Positions 62,293 to 63,108 of a stretch of DNA of 63,108 bases are shown here, one piece after another (the first letter of the stretch is position 1; every line of letters begins with the position of its first letter). This DNA is from Candidatus Sulfuritelmatomonas gaucii (GTDB lineage: Bacteria; Acidobacteriota; Terriglobia; Terriglobales; Acidobacteriaceae), in contig OKRB01000086.1 in assembly GCA_900290245.1 (NCBI GenBank), forward strand, positions 206,655 to 269,762, read 5' to 3'. The notes under the pieces are model-generated. The model worked only from the letters and a program-made list of their open reading frames with translations, did not search any database and was not told the origin of the DNA. A program made the position numbers and the translations under genes.

Positions 62293-63108
62293 TCAGCGCT
62301 GCAACTCGCCCTTCTCTGGTATTCCCGGTTGATCCAGCAATTGAATTGAAGAAGCAGGGCCGAGGTCAGGATGTTTCCACTGGCTCAATACCCACATCAC
62401 CTTCTTCGCCGGAGTAACTTCGATAATCTGCACCGTATTCGGCCATTGATCCGGTTTATTGTTGCCCGCGATCCAGTTTGCAATGACGGTGTCACCATTG
62501 GCGAGACGGTTCACCTCTTGCACGACATCCAGCGGGAACCCAGGAAGATCCTGCGGTTCCAAGTCCCACACCACCTCTCCTTTCGGATTTACCTCCTTCA
62601 CGAATCCGTGCTGGTTACCGCTGATCAGGGTATCCCCGTTCTTGAGCCGCACGGCATCCCAGTCTCCGGGTATTTGAACCGACCATATCTCCTTCCCCTG
62701 CTGGTCGTATTCCATTACCTGATGCTCCTCGATTTTGCCAACCAGAAAAGTTCCGGCTGGAGTAAGGTGCGCACGGCGAACCTGCCCGTGAACCTGATCG
62801 GGGTGAGCGGTGGGAAGCTCCAGCTCTTTCTCAATCTTGCCGGACTTCGTGTTCACGATGAGAAGCATTGTGGGTGCGCCGTTTTCGGCCAGGAGAACTC
62901 GGTTCTTGCCCGCCGGCTGCGCTGAGTGGATCTCAGTGTTTGGGGGTGCCTCGAAGTTCCAGATAATCTTTTTGCCCGGCGTAACGATGCTTGCGCCCCA
63001 ACGGTAGCTGAACAAAACGTCGCCATTGGTGAACCGCGTGCAATCGCCTAGGTCTGTGGCAATATGAAGGTGTACCTTTGTAGATACTTTTCTGGAGGCG
63101 AGTAGGCT
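62293..63108 (-). CDS. beta-propeller repeat protein (partial, 5' end outside window)
   Basis: The frame is open to the window edge; the visible part is 271 residues. Repeated blades have KIIWNFEAPPNTEIHSAQP, GEVVWDLEPQDLPGF and KVMWVLSQWKHP, a PQQ-like or arylsulfotransferase-like propeller pattern (LKNGDTLISGN, LANGDTVIANW). The function cannot be assigned from this fragment. It ends 24 bases before the DUF1080-like gene. Confidence 0.72.
   Translation of the reverse strand, partial: SLLASRKVSTKVHLHIATDLGDCTRFTNGDVLFSYRWGASIVTPGKKIIWNFEAPPNTEIHSAQPAGKNRVLLAENGAPTMLLIVNTKSGKIEKELELPTAHPDQVHGQVRRAHLTPAGTFLVGKIEEHQVMEYDQQGKEIWSVQIPGDWDAVRLKNGDTLISGNQHGFVKEVNPKGEVVWDLEPQDLPGFPLDVVQEVNRLANGDTVIANWIAGNNKPDQWPNTVQIIEVTPAKKVMWVLSQWKHPDLGPASSIQLLDQPGIPEKGELQR

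Noticed and set aside
1..63108. CRISPR arrays
   Set aside because: No regularly spaced direct repeats with unique spacers were found; the only tandem repeats are those at 12161 and 38096 and the repeats within proteins.

Overview
This 63 kb window is high-GC chromosomal DNA from a bacterium that looks like a member of Acidobacteriota (Terriglobia-like). The reasons are an Oar-like TonB-dependent receptor with an N-terminal carboxypeptidase-regulatory domain, Ser/Thr kinases (one paired with an ECF-type sigma factor and carrying TPRs), two CpaE-like ATPases, a DUF1844 protein, many exported Tat-type sugar proteins (DUF1080, Gfo/Idh, TIM-barrel epimerase-like), and an integrase with a Cys-rich insert. 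This is inference from gene content; no rRNA gene is present.

Layout. 1-6.2 kb: 5' part of an Ada regulator, a YncE-like propeller, kdsB, azoR, a CAT-anticodon tRNA, a GH43 arabinanase, and a gene graveyard in which a GH92 mannosidase fragment is joined to a sulfatase fragment. 6.2-10.8 kb: a partner-switching signalling set (FHA-GAF-PP2C phosphatase, Ser/Thr kinase, STAS antagonist, HATPase anti-sigma). 10.9-22.7 kb: housekeeping genes, including an S41 protease homologue that lacks its catalytic dyad, PBP1A, a CpaE-like ATPase, ribF, a metallo-beta-lactamase-fold hydrolase, DUF1844, ygfZ, a secreted zinc peptidase and tdk.

22.7-44.4 kb is the most interesting part: a catabolic locus of four transcription units. 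I interpret it as a complete sulfosugar (probably sulfoquinovose) pathway. Its members are a FucI-like isomerase, an atypical transaldolase, a PPi-type phosphofructokinase, a LacD-like aldolase, a GabD-like aldehyde dehydrogenase, both dehydrogenases that could epimerise sulfolactate (SlcC-like and ComC-like), and the split UxaA-family pair resembling sulfolactate sulfo-lyase SuyA/SuyB, which would release sulfite and pyruvate. An MFS transporter, a TonB receptor, a GntR regulator and oxidoreductive glycoside-cleavage candidates (Gfo/Idh, TIM-barrel, DUF1080) surround them. A shared motif, AATYGATTGAC, lies in front of three of the units. The transaldolase has Trp where the phosphate-binding Arg of E. 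coli TalB (R228) should be, which fits a non-phosphorylated, sulfonated substrate.

44.4-55.7 kb: a CoA-disulfide-reductase/rhodanese fusion, FmdB and VOC proteins, a kinase-TPR/ECF sigma pair, a MITE-like element, a TonB-C protein, and a CpaE-like ATPase unexpectedly fused to five Ig-like repeats. 55.7-59.6 kb: a small integrase island. 59.7-63.1 kb: exported DUF362, DUF1080 and propeller proteins, the last cut by the window edge.
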